Source of the DNA: an uncultured Acetatifactor sp.
Lineage (GTDB): Bacteria > Bacillota > Clostridia > Lachnospirales > Lachnospiraceae
Length of the DNA stretch: 64,000 nucleotides
Assembly: GCA_947627115.1 (NCBI GenBank)
Contig: CANQUQ010000004.1
Span: forward strand, 114,462-178,461
Direction of reading: 5' to 3'
In this document: positions 33,083 through 42,261 of the stretch, piece by piece
Layout: each line of letters opens with the position of its first letter
How positions within the stretch are numbered: the stretch's first letter is position 1
Made by a program: the position numbers and the translations under genes
The notes under the pieces: generated by a model
Told to the model about the DNA's origin: nothing
Seen by the model: the letters and a program-made list of their open reading frames with translations, nothing else
The model's database searches: none

Positions 33083-34423
33083 CTACCGCTCCTTTTCGTT
33101 ACGTTCTCTGATGATGAACCGAAGGGGTGTCCCGCGAAAGCCGAAGGTCTCCCTGATCTGGTTCTCAATATACCTCGTGTAGGAAAAATGCATCAGTTCC
33201 TTATCGTTCACAAAGATTACGAAAGTTGGAGGCTTCACGGACACCTGGGTGATGTAGTAGAGCTTGAGCCGCTTGCCTTTGTCGGCAGGTGGCTGCTGCA
33301 TCACTACGGCCTCCGCCATGATCTCATTCAGCACGCCCGTCGCCACGCGCATGGCGTGATTCTCACTGACCATGTCAATAGTCTCGAACAGTTTGGGCAG
33401 CCGCTGTCCCGTCACTGCCGAAATGAACAGGATCTCCGCATACGGCATATACGACAGGGTGGCACGCACCTTCTCCGTCACCCGATAGATGGTCTTGTCG
33501 TCCTTCTCCACCGCATCCCACTTGTTCACGGCTACGATCACCGCTTTCCCGCGATCGTGTGCGATACCTGCGATCTTTGCGTCCTGTTCCGTGACCCCCT
33601 CCACGGCGTCGATCACCAGCACCACGATATCGGCTCTCTCCACGGCGCTGACAGTGCGCACTATCATATATCTTTCCAGGTCTTCCTTGATCTTGTTCTT
33701 GCGGCGAAGTCCCGCCGTATCAATAAAAATATATTCCCTGCCGTTATACCTCACTTCGGTATCCACAGCATCTCTGGTGGTCCCGGCAATGTCCGAAACG
33801 ATCAGCCTGTTCTCTCCGAGCAATTTGTTGATCAGGGAAGATTTTCCCACGTTGGGCTTCCCTACAATGGCGATCCTAGGACGCTCGTCATCGACTTCCT
33901 CTCCCGCGCTTTCCGGGAAATGGGAAACGACCTCCTCCAGCATATCGCCCAGACCGAGGCGATTGACCGCCGAGATGGGGTGGGGATCTCCGATGCCGAG
34001 ATTGTAGAACTCGTACACATCCGGCATCAGTCTGTCAAAACTGTCCACCTTGTTCACGACCAGCACCACCGGTCTGTGGGAACGACGAAGCATGTCCGCC
34101 ACTTTTGCGTCCGCATCCACCAGCCCCTGTCTCACGTCCACCAGAAAAATGATCACGTCGGCAGTGTCCATGGCGATCTGCGCCTGACTGCGCATCTGCG
34201 ACAGGATCACATCCTTGCTGTCCGGCTCGATCCCGCCTGTGTCGATCAGCGTAAACTCCTTGTCGAGCCAGGTGACATCCGCATAGATCCGGTCTCTTGT
34301 AATACCCGGAGTATCCTTTACAATAGAAATATTTTCTCCTGCCAGTGCGTTGAACAGAGTGGATTTCCCCACATTGGGACGGCCCACCACCGCAACGATC
34401 GGCTTGGTCGTTCTCTCAGCCAT
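33083..34423 (-). CDS. der: Ribosome biogenesis GTPase Der (EngA)
   Basis: 446 residues from the ATG at 34423 (GGAGGAGAG above it; a longer frame to 34513 overlaps the upstream gene and is not used). Two tandem GTPase domains: G1 [13 protein letters not shown]3 DTGG, G4 NKVD in the first; G1 [13 protein letters not shown]3 DTAG, G4 NKWD in the second; then the KH-like C-terminal domain. Acts in 50S subunit maturation. Confidence 0.97.
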   Translation of the reverse strand: MAERTTKPIVAVVGRPNVGKSTLFNALAGENISIVKDTPGITRDRIYADVTWLDKEFTLIDTGGIEPDSKDVILSQMRSQAQIAMDTADVIIFLVDVRQGLVDADAKVADMLRRSHRPVVLVVNKVDSFDRLMPDVYEFYNLGIGDPHPISAVNRLGLGDMLEEVVSHFPESAGEEVDDERPRIAIVGKPNVGKSSLINKLLGENRLIVSDIAGTTRDAVDTEVRYNGREYIFIDTAGLRRKNKIKEDLERYMIVRTVSAVERADIVVLVIDAVEGVTEQDAKIAGIAHDRGKAVIVAVNKWDAVEKDDKTIYRVTEKVRATLSYMPYAEILFISAVTGQRLPKLFETIDMVSENHAMRVATGVLNEIMAEAVVMQQPPADKGKRLKLYYITQVSVKPPTFVIFVNDKELMHFSYTRYIENQIRETFGFRGTPLRFIIRERNEKER

Positions 34424-34478
34424 TCTCTCCTCCAAATATGCGTTATGCAGGGGCCGCAGGAACGGCATCGGATTCAAG

Positions 34479-35810
34479 TCAGTCCTGCTCCAGGATCGCC
34501 CGCACAAAGTCATGCCCGCTTGATTTTACAATAATAATCGGTACTTGTAAAGCTTTTTCCAGCTCGCCCACCGACAGATCGTCCAAGAGGACATCCTCGC
34601 CGCTGCGCAGGACATTCTCCGGGATCAGCAGCCGCTGTCCCAGTCTTTTCCCCGACAGCTGGTCTATCAGATCCCCGCCTGTGAGCAGCCCGGAAACAGT
34701 GATCTTCTCTCCGAAGAACACGTTGGTGATGGGATATACATGAACGGTCAGACCGGGGCAGTACCGCGTCAGCTCCTCTGTCATTCTTTTTATGTAAGGA
34801 TACGCCAGCAGACCTGTGGCGGCCGACAGCTCCCCCTTCCTTTCCTCTGAGGGCAGGGAGCCGTTCCTGCAGCGCTCCTCCAGGGCCTCGTAAAATTCAT
34901 CCAGCATCAGCCGCAGCATGCCGACTCCGTTCTCAAGCTGAAGATAACCGTCATAGCGCGCCGCCTCCGGCACCTCCCTGCCGGCCATTATATACCACTC
35001 GTCGCTGGCGTGTATAAAATGTATGCCGAACCTCTCAAAGCATTGCCTCTGATACCTTTCGATCAGGTCGATGACACCTGCCGCCTCAGATGCGGAAAAG
35101 GGTTCCAGGGGGTACAATCCCTCCCGATATCTGGTCAGGCCCACCGGAACGACGGAAACGCTCTCCAGATTTGGGATGTATTTCATCAGCTCCCTGATAC
35201 TGTATTCCAGCTCCGCGCCATCGTTCAGGCCCTTACAGAGAACGATCTGGCCGTTCATGCAGATACCGGCCTCGTTCAGTACGTCGACCTTTTTCAACGC
35301 CTCCCCCGCAAATCGGTTGTTGAGCATCCTGCAGCGAAGTTCGGGATTCATGGTATGAAAGGATATGTTGATGGGCGATAATCTATAGCGGCAGATCCTG
35401 TCAATGTCACGGTCCGACATGTTGGTCAGCGTGACATAGTTGCCCTGCAGAAAGGAAAGCCGGGAATCGTCATCCTTGAAATATAATGTATCCCGCATAC
35501 CGGGAGGCATCTGATCTATAAAGCAGAACACGCACTTGTTGCGGCAGTGCCTGTATTCATCCATCAGACCGTTCTCGAACTCTATGCCCAGATCCTCGTC
35601 GGGCTCCTTGTCCACCTCCAGCAGCCATTGTTCCCCGGAAGCCTTTTCCACCAGCACTTCGATATAGCTGTCCTGCACCAGGAAACGATAGTCGAAAATA
35701 TCCTCGATGGGCTGACCGCCGATGGACAGGACCCTGTCTCCGGCCTCTATTTCTAATTCCGCGGCTATACTGCCGGGCGTCACTTTTTTGACGGTGTGCG
35801 ATTTTTGCAT
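34479..35810 (-). CDS. DUF512 family protein with PDZ and radical-SAM-like cluster
   Basis: 443 residues from the ATG at 35810 (GGGAGA 7 nt upstream). An N-terminal PDZ-like domain (residues about 1-65, [21 protein letters not shown]), a CxxxCxxC motif at Cys89, Cys93 and Cys96 ([16 protein letters not shown]), a radical-SAM-like barrel ([34 protein letters not shown]) and the C-terminal DUF512 ([29 protein letters not shown]). Family members are widespread in Firmicutes and cyanobacteria but have no settled function. First gene of the operon with der, plsY and gpsA. Confidence 0.9.
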   Translation of the reverse strand: MQKSHTVKKVTPGSIAAELEIEAGDRVLSIGGQPIEDIFDYRFLVQDSYIEVLVEKASGEQWLLEVDKEPDEDLGIEFENGLMDEYRHCRNKCVFCFIDQMPPGMRDTLYFKDDDSRLSFLQGNYVTLTNMSDRDIDRICRYRLSPINISFHTMNPELRCRMLNNRFAGEALKKVDVLNEAGICMNGQIVLCKGLNDGAELEYSIRELMKYIPNLESVSVVPVGLTRYREGLYPLEPFSASEAAGVIDLIERYQRQCFERFGIHFIHASDEWYIMAGREVPEAARYDGYLQLENGVGMLRLMLDEFYEALEERCRNGSLPSEERKGELSAATGLLAYPYIKRMTEELTRYCPGLTVHVYPITNVFFGEKITVSGLLTGGDLIDQLSGKRLGQRLLIPENVLRSGEDVLLDDLSVGELEKALQVPIIIVKSSGHDFVRAILEQD

Positions 35811-35884
35811 GAACTGTTCTCCCACAGCGCTCCGCTCTCTCCGCATCGCTTTGACACGCCGTGCGCAAAGCCGCTGTCAGTTAT

Positions 35885-35929
35885 ACTATACAAGAAATTT
35901 CTTGACGTGTCACTACCATAATGTATAAA
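35885..35929. promoter_or_regulatory. Back-to-back divergent promoters of prs and the DUF512-der operon with a shared palindrome
   Basis: Plus strand for prs: -35 TTGACG (35902-35907), 16-bp spacer, -10 TATAAA (35924-35929). Minus strand for the DUF512 gene: -35 GTGACA (35908-35913), 17-bp spacer, -10 TATAGT (35885-35890). The two -35 elements abut. A perfect 14-bp palindrome CAAGAAATTTCTTG (35891-35904) fills the minus-strand spacer and reaches into the prs -35. Confidence 0.65.
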
Positions 35930-35968
35930 ATAAATTTGGAAATACAGTATCTACTATGGAGGATCATC

Positions 35969-37168
35969 ATGCCCAATTTACAGGAACTGGAAAATGCAAT
36001 GCCGGTAGCTCCGCTAAAGATCGTAGCACTGCCCTCCGCAGAGCGCATGGCACGCCGGATCAACGGTTATCTGGTCAATTTCCGCAAGACCGTCCACAAC
36101 GACAAGGTGAAGAACGATCCTGCGTTCCACGGCTATATCGAAAGCAACTATCTTGTGAACGTCTCCACGCCCCGTTTCGGAAGCGGCGAAGGCAAGGCGC
36201 AGTTCCATGAGAGCATCCGCGGCAAGGATCTGTTCCTGCTGGTGGACGTGTGCAACCACAGCATTACATACAATATGAACGGATACACGAATCACATGTC
36301 GCCGGATGATCACTATCAGGACTTAAAGCGTGTCATCGCCGCCTGCAACGGCAAGGCCCACCGCATCAACGTGATCATGCCGTTCCTGTATGAGGGCCGT
36401 CAGCACAAGAGAAATGCCAGAGAGTCACTGGACTGTGCCTATGCTCTGAGAGAACTCAGAAATATGGGAGTCAGCAATTTCATTACCTTCGACGCCCACG
36501 ATCCCAGGGTCCAGAACTCCATCCCGCTGAACGGCTTTGACAATTTTACACCGCCGTACCAGTTCATCAAGGCTCTGCTGAACTCGGAATCCGACCTGAT
36601 CGTGGATAAGGAGCACCTGATCGTCATCAGCCCGGACGAGGGCGCCCTGGACCGGGCGATCTATTTTGCCACCGTTCTCGGAGTCGACACGGGCATGTTC
36701 TACAAGCGACGCGACTACTCTACGATCGTCAACGGAAAGAATCCCATTGTTGCGCATGAATTTTTGGGAGACAATATCGACGGCAAGGACATTATCATCA
36801 TCGACGATATGATATCTTCCGGCGGAAGCATGCTTGATACCGCAAGACAGCTGAAGGCCATGAACGCCCGGCGCGTTTTCATCTGCTGTACCTTCGGCCT
36901 CTTCACGGACGGGCTGAGCGCTTTTGACAAGGCCTATGAACAGGGTCATTTTGACAAGGTGGTCACTACCGATCTCACCTATCTTCCCCCGGAGCTCTAC
37001 ACCCGGCCTTATTTCATCGAGGCGGATATGAGTAAATTTCTGGCCTCGCTGATCGACTTTATGAACCACGACGCATCCATGTCCAATATTCTTGCCACCA
37101 CAGAGAAGATCCACAGCGTTCTGGAGGCCTACAACAACCGGACGGATGTGGAATTCGATGAGGAGTGA
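35969..37168 (+). CDS. prs: Ribose-phosphate pyrophosphokinase (PRPP synthetase), long clostridial form
   Basis: 399 residues from the ATG at 35969, which has GGAGG 6 nt upstream; class I enzymes are about 315 residues, so this is a longer form found in Lachnospiraceae and relatives. The PRPP-binding loop DDMISSGGSMLDTARQL and flexible elements such as KRRDYS are visible, and the PRPP-synthetase core pattern (VIMPFLYEGRQHKRNARES) is recognisable but divergent. Makes PRPP for nucleotides, His and Trp. On the plus strand, convergent with the large kinase gene (9-nt gap, a short AGCAT/ATGCT stem with T run lies there). Confidence 0.93.
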   Translation: MPNLQELENAMPVAPLKIVALPSAERMARRINGYLVNFRKTVHNDKVKNDPAFHGYIESNYLVNVSTPRFGSGEGKAQFHESIRGKDLFLLVDVCNHSITYNMNGYTNHMSPDDHYQDLKRVIAACNGKAHRINVIMPFLYEGRQHKRNARESLDCAYALRELRNMGVSNFITFDAHDPRVQNSIPLNGFDNFTPPYQFIKALLNSESDLIVDKEHLIVISPDEGALDRAIYFATVLGVDTGMFYKRRDYSTIVNGKNPIVAHEFLGDNIDGKDIIIIDDMISSGGSMLDTARQLKAMNARRVFICCTFGLFTDGLSAFDKAYEQGHFDKVVTTDLTYLPPELYTRPYFIEADMSKFLASLIDFMNHDASMSNILATTEKIHSVLEAYNNRTDVEFDEE

Positions 37169-37177
37169 CGCAGCATC

Positions 37178-39889
37178 CTATGCTTTTTCCGTGTACTCCG
37201 GGAAAGCCACGGTCGTCTTGAACAGATCTCCGTCCAGAAAGATTTCAAAGCTTCCCCCCTGGGCCTGAATCAGGCTCTTTGCAATGGATAATCCAAGGCC
37301 GCTCCCCTCTGTGCTGCGGGAGGAATCTCCCCGTATGAAACGCTCCGTGAGTTCATCCGGCCGGATATTCATCTGCTGTTTGGAAATATTCTTAAAGGAG
37401 ACTTTTATTTTCCCTTCCGAGCGGCTCATATCAATGTAGACTCTGGTCCCCTCCAGGGCATATTTGCAGATATTGTTGAACAGGTTCTCCATCACCCGCC
37501 ACATCCTGCGGCTGTCCGCATAAATGTAGGCCGGCCCGTCTCCCTCGTCGAAGACGATCTGCAGCTTCATCTCATCCAGCTTTTCCGAAAATTCGCCCAG
37601 ACTCTGATTGATCAGCTCCGCCAGATTCAGCTTTTCCCTGTTCAGCTCAATATTACCGGAGGAGATCTTTGACGCCTCCACCAGATCGTCCGTCAACTGC
37701 TTTAATCTCTGGGCCTTACTGTCCAGTATCTCAATATATTCTTTTGCGGGCTTCTCTTCGATCTTCAGACGCTTCAGCAGATCCACATAACTGATAATGG
37801 AGGTCAGCGGGGTCTTGATGTCGTGCGAGACGTTGGTGATCAGATCCGTCTTGAGCTGCTCGTCCTTCATGCTGGTGAGAACGGCTTTGCGGATTCCCTC
37901 GCCAATGTTGTTGACGGCGTCGGCAAGCTCTCTGTTTGCACCGTGCAGATTTTCGGTCTGCAACACAAAATCCACCTCGCCGCCCCGGATCCTGTCGATC
38001 CCGTCTACGATCTCGTTCTGCTCTGCGCTGCGCTTGAACAGCAGCATTCCCACGATACCGTCAAGAACGATCAGCGCTATCAGCACGGCGACGGCAATGA
38101 CCCGTCGATCCCACAGCCTGTAGGCAGCCACAAGGCCCAGCAGATTGGCGAACAGGAAAAGATTATAGGGCAGCAATGTGCTGATGACGGAATTTCGGTG
38201 CCTGAAGACAAAACGCAATGAGTTGCTCAGGGTCCGATATATCCAGTGGATAAAACTGTCCTGCCATAGATTCCAGGCCTTTATCCGCCTTACCAGACTG
38301 TACAGGATCAGACAGGTCGCGGCGCTGACATAGACTCCGTAAAGGCTGAATACCCCATAGTGATAGAATCTTGTGAGCTGAATCCCCAACATTTTTGTGG
38401 GCATTACTCCACCGGTGGCGGCAATGCCGGTGAGCAACCGATATCCGAGAAATCCGGCATATAGCAGTGCGGCGCTCAGCAAGATCAAAAATTCTGTCCA
38501 GAGATGATCGAACCGATTCAAATACCGTATTTTTTCTCCCTCGTCGGTATATGCGGTCCCGGCCGTCACAGACATGTGTACCGCCAGTCCCAGCCACACC
38601 AGTGACAGAAGAACGATCAGAGAAATGATCCGGCTGACGTTGGGAATAATCTTGTCGTAGATCTGATTCGCATTGTAAAAGGCATCGTTCTCTACCCCAT
38701 AGCCCGTGTCGACTCCGACCCATATGTGCGTACTGTCCGGATAACCGTACTCATAACGCCTCACATATTCATACATTTCCTGCTCGCTGATCTGCGTGTT
38801 CCCGATAAAGACCAGACTGTCCGGATAATATGCCAGATATCGCCCGTACTCGGCGAAGTACTCCGTCACATCGTCATCGCTCATGCTCTGCAGCTGGGGC
38901 ATATTGGTATATGTGCATATCCCCGTATCCGTAGATATGCGGACCATATACTTTACGTTGCTGCCGTCCTCGCTGTAGGCCGGGTTGCAGAGCCGGTAGC
39001 GCTCATAATTTTCAGTCAGACTCTCGACGGTCTCCGCCACATTTTGCTGCAGCCGTATATAATCCACCCAGTTGTCGACACAGTCTGTAAGCTGACGGGT
39101 TCCGTCCAGCGTGTCATAGCGGCAGTTCAGCATGGGGAAGGAGACCATCAGTCTGCCGTCCTCCTCTCTGTTGAGGACGATCTCATGCAGGTCTTCGCCC
39201 ATAATGTAGGAAAAGACCATATCCTCCAGCTGCTCCTCCGTAAATTCCTCCATCATGCCGTTCAGGATGCTTAACTCCTCCTGCGATTTTCCTGCGGCCG
39301 TATCGCTCTGCTCCGCGGGACCTTCCTCCGGGACATCCTCCGCTTCCGGTCCGTATCCGACCTCCGGCTCCGAAGTGATGCGATAAAAGCCGTCGAAGGC
39401 CAGCTGACCGTACTCGTCCGTCTTAAAATTTTCCGGGTAGATACAATAGCCGAAATAATTGACAAAATCGGAAATGCTCATAGTGCGCTGTACGTATTCG
39501 ACGCCGTGCTTTCCCCATTTTATCAGGTTGTCCAGCTCGTACTGAGCCGTCACGGCACACCCCTGGTCCGTCCCGATCTGAACGGCATAGGCAGTTACGT
39601 CAACGGACTTTGAGGGATCCAATTTGCCGTCCGTCTCCAGCTGCCCCTTGATCACGGCCAGCTGAACAATATCGGAGACAGCGCTGTGGAGCAGATCGTT
39701 AAAAATATCCGATTCCTCAAAATCCTGGCCGGCCTCTATCGGGAAAATACGATACACCTGTGTCCCGTCTATAGACTTCACGGCAATATAAGAGTTCAGC
39801 AAAAGACCTGCCACTGCCGCCATGATTGCCGCAGCCACCAGATGCTGGAGCAGACCGATTAACATTCTCCTTATCGTTGACCTGTTCAT
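37178..39889 (-). CDS. Large membrane sensor histidine kinase
   Basis: 903 residues, about twice the usual length. First span at residues about 12-32, then a region of roughly 380 residues outside the membrane, then several hydrophobic spans (about residues 430-620) separated by short loops, then the kinase core: H-box NVSHDIKTPLTSIISYVDLL, N-box ENLFNNICKYAL, G2 box GSGLGLSIAKSLIQAQGG. No clear F box or CA D-box anomaly was seen. It starts 25 nt after the response regulator gene, so the pair is an operon. The ligand is unknown. Confidence 0.9.
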   Translation of the reverse strand: MNRSTIRRMLIGLLQHLVAAAIMAAVAGLLLNSYIAVKSIDGTQVYRIFPIEAGQDFEESDIFNDLLHSAVSDIVQLAVIKGQLETDGKLDPSKSVDVTAYAVQIGTDQGCAVTAQYELDNLIKWGKHGVEYVQRTMSISDFVNYFGYCIYPENFKTDEYGQLAFDGFYRITSEPEVGYGPEAEDVPEEGPAEQSDTAAGKSQEELSILNGMMEEFTEEQLEDMVFSYIMGEDLHEIVLNREEDGRLMVSFPMLNCRYDTLDGTRQLTDCVDNWVDYIRLQQNVAETVESLTENYERYRLCNPAYSEDGSNVKYMVRISTDTGICTYTNMPQLQSMSDDDVTEYFAEYGRYLAYYPDSLVFIGNTQISEQEMYEYVRRYEYGYPDSTHIWVGVDTGYGVENDAFYNANQIYDKIIPNVSRIISLIVLLSLVWLGLAVHMSVTAGTAYTDEGEKIRYLNRFDHLWTEFLILLSAALLYAGFLGYRLLTGIAATGGVMPTKMLGIQLTRFYHYGVFSLYGVYVSAATCLILYSLVRRIKAWNLWQDSFIHWIYRTLSNSLRFVFRHRNSVISTLLPYNLFLFANLLGLVAAYRLWDRRVIAVAVLIALIVLDGIVGMLLFKRSAEQNEIVDGIDRIRGGEVDFVLQTENLHGANRELADAVNNIGEGIRKAVLTSMKDEQLKTDLITNVSHDIKTPLTSIISYVDLLKRLKIEEKPAKEYIEILDSKAQRLKQLTDDLVEASKISSGNIELNREKLNLAELINQSLGEFSEKLDEMKLQIVFDEGDGPAYIYADSRRMWRVMENLFNNICKYALEGTRVYIDMSRSEGKIKVSFKNISKQQMNIRPDELTERFIRGDSSRSTEGSGLGLSIAKSLIQAQGGSFEIFLDGDLFKTTVAFPEYTEKA

Positions 39890-39914
39890 CTTACCTCACA
39901 TTTTCCGTGGCGCT

Positions 39915-40607
39915 TTACTGCCTGTCCACCTTATATCCAACGCCCCATACCACCTTGAGATATCTGGGCTCCTTGGGATTGATCTCAATTTTTTCACGTA
40001 TATGACGGATGTGTACGGCGACCGTGTTGTCCGCGCCGATGGCATCCTCGTTCCAGATGCTCTCGTATATCTGATCGATGGAAAAGACCCTCCCCTGATT
40101 TTTTACGAGTAACAATAAAATATTGTATTCGATCGGCGTCAGCTTCACCGGCTCATCGTCCACCGTCACCTGCTTCGTCTCGTCGTTTATCACAAGTCCG
40201 CCCACCTGATAGACGGATTTATTCTCCATGCTCAGACTGCCAAGAGAGGTATATCTCCGCAGATTGGACTTTACTCTGGCCGCCAGCTCCAGAGGATTGA
40301 ACGGCTTGGTAATATAGTCGTCCGCGCCGATGTTCAGCCCCAGGATCTTGTCGGTGTCCTCGGATTTCGCGCTGAGCATAATGATGGGAATGCTGCTGTA
40401 CTCCCGGATCTTTAAGGTGGCGCGGATACCGTCCAGTCTTGGCATCATGATATCCATGATCAGAAGATGGATCTCCTCTCTCTTCAGCAGCTCAATGGCC
40501 TGCTCTCCGTCATACGCCTTAAAGATATGATATCCGTCCTGCTTTAAATAAGTCTCAATCGCATCCACAATTTCCCTGTCGTCATCACAGACCAGTATAT
40601 TCGCCAT
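39915..40607 (-). CDS. OmpR-family response regulator, partner of the large kinase
   Basis: 230 residues from the ATG at 40607 (MANILVCDDDREIVDAIE; GGGAGAG upstream). Receiver acidic pair CDDD, phospho-acceptor LLIMDIMMPRLDG, Lys in DDYITKPFNPLE; C-terminal winged helix ending NTVAVHIRHIREKIEI. A longer open frame to 40976 lies inside pgeF antisense-free sequence but has no ribosome-binding site. Regulates unknown genes; probably also autoregulates the operon. Confidence 0.93.
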   Translation of the reverse strand: MANILVCDDDREIVDAIETYLKQDGYHIFKAYDGEQAIELLKREEIHLLIMDIMMPRLDGIRATLKIREYSSIPIIMLSAKSEDTDKILGLNIGADDYITKPFNPLELAARVKSNLRRYTSLGSLSMENKSVYQVGGLVINDETKQVTVDDEPVKLTPIEYNILLLLVKNQGRVFSIDQIYESIWNEDAIGADNTVAVHIRHIREKIEINPKEPRYLKVVWGVGYKVDRQ

Positions 40608-40645
40608 ACTTTCTCTCTCCCATAGCCCTTTACCGTTTCGATATT

Positions 40646-41575
40646 TCAGTCCAGCATCAGGAATGCTGCCAGATTTCCCCTTCTTCCGCCGCTGGCACGG
40701 TGCGAGAAGAGGTACTTGCTGTTGTGGCAGGTGCAGATATCCGTAACGGAGATCCTCTCCATTGGGATGCCCGCCTGTCTCAGGATCACCAGATTGGCCA
40801 GCCACAGATCCAGCTGATATTTGCCCGGCTGCCTCCCCGGTTCTATCAGCTTCGGGAGCCCCTCGGAAAGACCGCGGCGGTATATGCCCCTTTCCAATGC
40901 CTCCCGCCGGATCGGCTCCGACTCCTTCTCCAATGTCACGAACCGCTCCGCGACATCCTCGCTCACCTCGTAGCATTCCTGGCAGATAGAGGGGCCGACG
41001 GCTGCATACAGCTCTGCGGGATCGGTCCCAAAGGCTTTCCTCATCTCACTGACCATGCACTGCCCCATCCGCCCCAGGGTCCCCCGCCAGCCGGAATGGG
41101 CGAGACCGATCGCTCTGTCGGCGCAGTCCACGAACAGCAGCGGCACACAGTCTGCATAGTAGGTCACCAGGGCAATGCCCGGCTCGTCTGTCATAAGACC
41201 GTCCACATCCCGATAGTCCTGGGATCTGACAATGCCCTTTCCTTTATCGTCCCCTGTCACACGGCGGATATTCGTGGTATGCGTCTGCTGGGACGCCGTC
41301 ATATCCTCCGGACTGCAGCCCAGAACGCCGGCAATGCGCCGATAATTTTCATCCACGGCTTCCTTTCTGTCGCCCCTGTTGAACCCAAGATTCATGGACG
41401 CAAACTCGTCCGTGCTGACGCCACCCAGTCTTGTGGTGATCAGATGACGGACCACGCCCGTCCTCTCCAGCATGGGAAAGGTCAGATATTCCAGCTCCTC
41501 CCCCGAAGCAAGCCGGACACTGTTCTGTCTTATCACTTCGCCCGAAGCTCTCGGTGCGCGCTCGATCCGATACAT
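40646..41575 (-). CDS. pgeF: Peptidoglycan editing factor / laccase-domain protein (YfiH family)
   Basis: 309 residues from the ATG at 41575 (GGAGG 4 nt upstream). Family motifs: ASQQTHTTNIRRV (first His), YADCVPLLFVD (Cys), AHSGWRGTLGRM (His) and GPSICQECYEVSEDV (Cys); these form the zinc/copper site. Members hydrolyse or phosphorolyse purine nucleosides and in enterobacteria keep L-Ser out of muropeptides. Which activity applies here is not visible. Last gene of the ribosome-biogenesis block before the regulator/kinase pair. Confidence 0.9.
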   Translation of the reverse strand: MYRIERAPRASGEVIRQNSVRLASGEELEYLTFPMLERTGVVRHLITTRLGGVSTDEFASMNLGFNRGDRKEAVDENYRRIAGVLGCSPEDMTASQQTHTTNIRRVTGDDKGKGIVRSQDYRDVDGLMTDEPGIALVTYYADCVPLLFVDCADRAIGLAHSGWRGTLGRMGQCMVSEMRKAFGTDPAELYAAVGPSICQECYEVSEDVAERFVTLEKESEPIRREALERGIYRRGLSEGLPKLIEPGRQPGKYQLDLWLANLVILRQAGIPMERISVTDICTCHNSKYLFSHRASGGRRGNLAAFLMLD

Positions 41576-41591
41576 ATTTCCTCCGTTCCAC

Positions 41592-41948
41592 TTACCTGTA
41601 CACATGCGGGAAGGCATTTGGGATCCATTGGATGCTCTCCCCCTGAATGGCGACCACGTCGTAGCGGATTCCGACATTCTCGTTTATTCCGTGACTGTAC
41701 CGGTAGCGATCCGCCGCCTGGCAGATCCTGCGCTGCTTTTTGTGATCCACGGCCTCCGCCGCACTGCCCGCTCCGGTACCGGACCGGTACTTCACCTCTA
41801 CGAACACAAGATATCCCCTGTGATATCCGATCAGGTCTATCTCGCCGGCACTGCTCCTGTAATTTCTTTCCACGATCCGCATCCCCTGCCGCTCAAGGTA
41901 CTCGGACGCCAGTCTCTCTTTCTCCGCGCCTAATGCTCTTTTGTTCAA
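41592..41948 (-). CDS. YraN/UPF0102 family endonuclease-like protein
   Basis: 118 residues of the UPF0102 family with a small restriction-endonuclease-like core. Catalytic-type residues are seen in EIDLIGYHRGYLVFVEVKYR (Glu/Asp-xn-EVK). Start is a TTG at 41948 with GGGATGACG upstream, 3 nt after the FlhB-like gene stop. Function is unknown; adjacency to rnhB is conserved in Firmicutes and hints at nucleic-acid processing. Confidence 0.9.
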   Translation of the reverse strand: MNKRALGAEKERLASEYLERQGMRIVERNYRSSAGEIDLIGYHRGYLVFVEVKYRSGTGAGSAAEAVDHKKQRRICQAADRYRYSHGINENVGIRYDVVAIQGESIQWIPNAFPHVYR

Positions 41949-41951
41949 ACG

Positions 41952-42248
41952 TCATCCCTTCATCTTGCCCTTGATCTTGTCCATGGAATCGACAAAGATC
42001 AGGATCTCGGCCACTACCTCGTACAATTCCGGCGGGATCATTTCACCGATCTCCAGCCGGGAAAGGGTATCTGCCAGCTTGTCGTCCCGATGGATGGGGA
42101 CATCGCTTTCCTTTGCCTTCTCGATAATTTTTTCCGCCAGGATGCCCCGACCGCTTGCCACCACCTTGGGGGCCTGATCGGAAGGATCGTACTCCAGCGC
42201 GATGGCCTGTTTCACTTTATTCTTCTTCGATCTGTCGCTCTCGCTCAT
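41952..42248 (-). CDS. FlhB C-terminal domain-like protein (YlqH type)
   Basis: 98 residues. Corresponds to the cytoplasmic C-terminal part of the export-switch protein FlhB downstream of its NPTH autocleavage site: KQAIALEYDPSDQAPKVVAS, GRGILAEKIIEKAKE and IPPELYEVVAEILIFV. The membrane domain and NPTH loop are absent and no flagellar gene is seen in the window. In Bacillus the homologue YlqH lies in the same position. It follows the FliK-like gene by 13 nt. GGAGGAAGG lies just above its ATG. Confidence 0.88.
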   Translation of the reverse strand: MSESDRSKKNKVKQAIALEYDPSDQAPKVVASGRGILAEKIIEKAKESDVPIHRDDKLADTLSRLEIGEMIPPELYEVVAEILIFVDSMDKIKGKMKG

Positions 42249-42261
42249 GTCCTTCCTCCGC

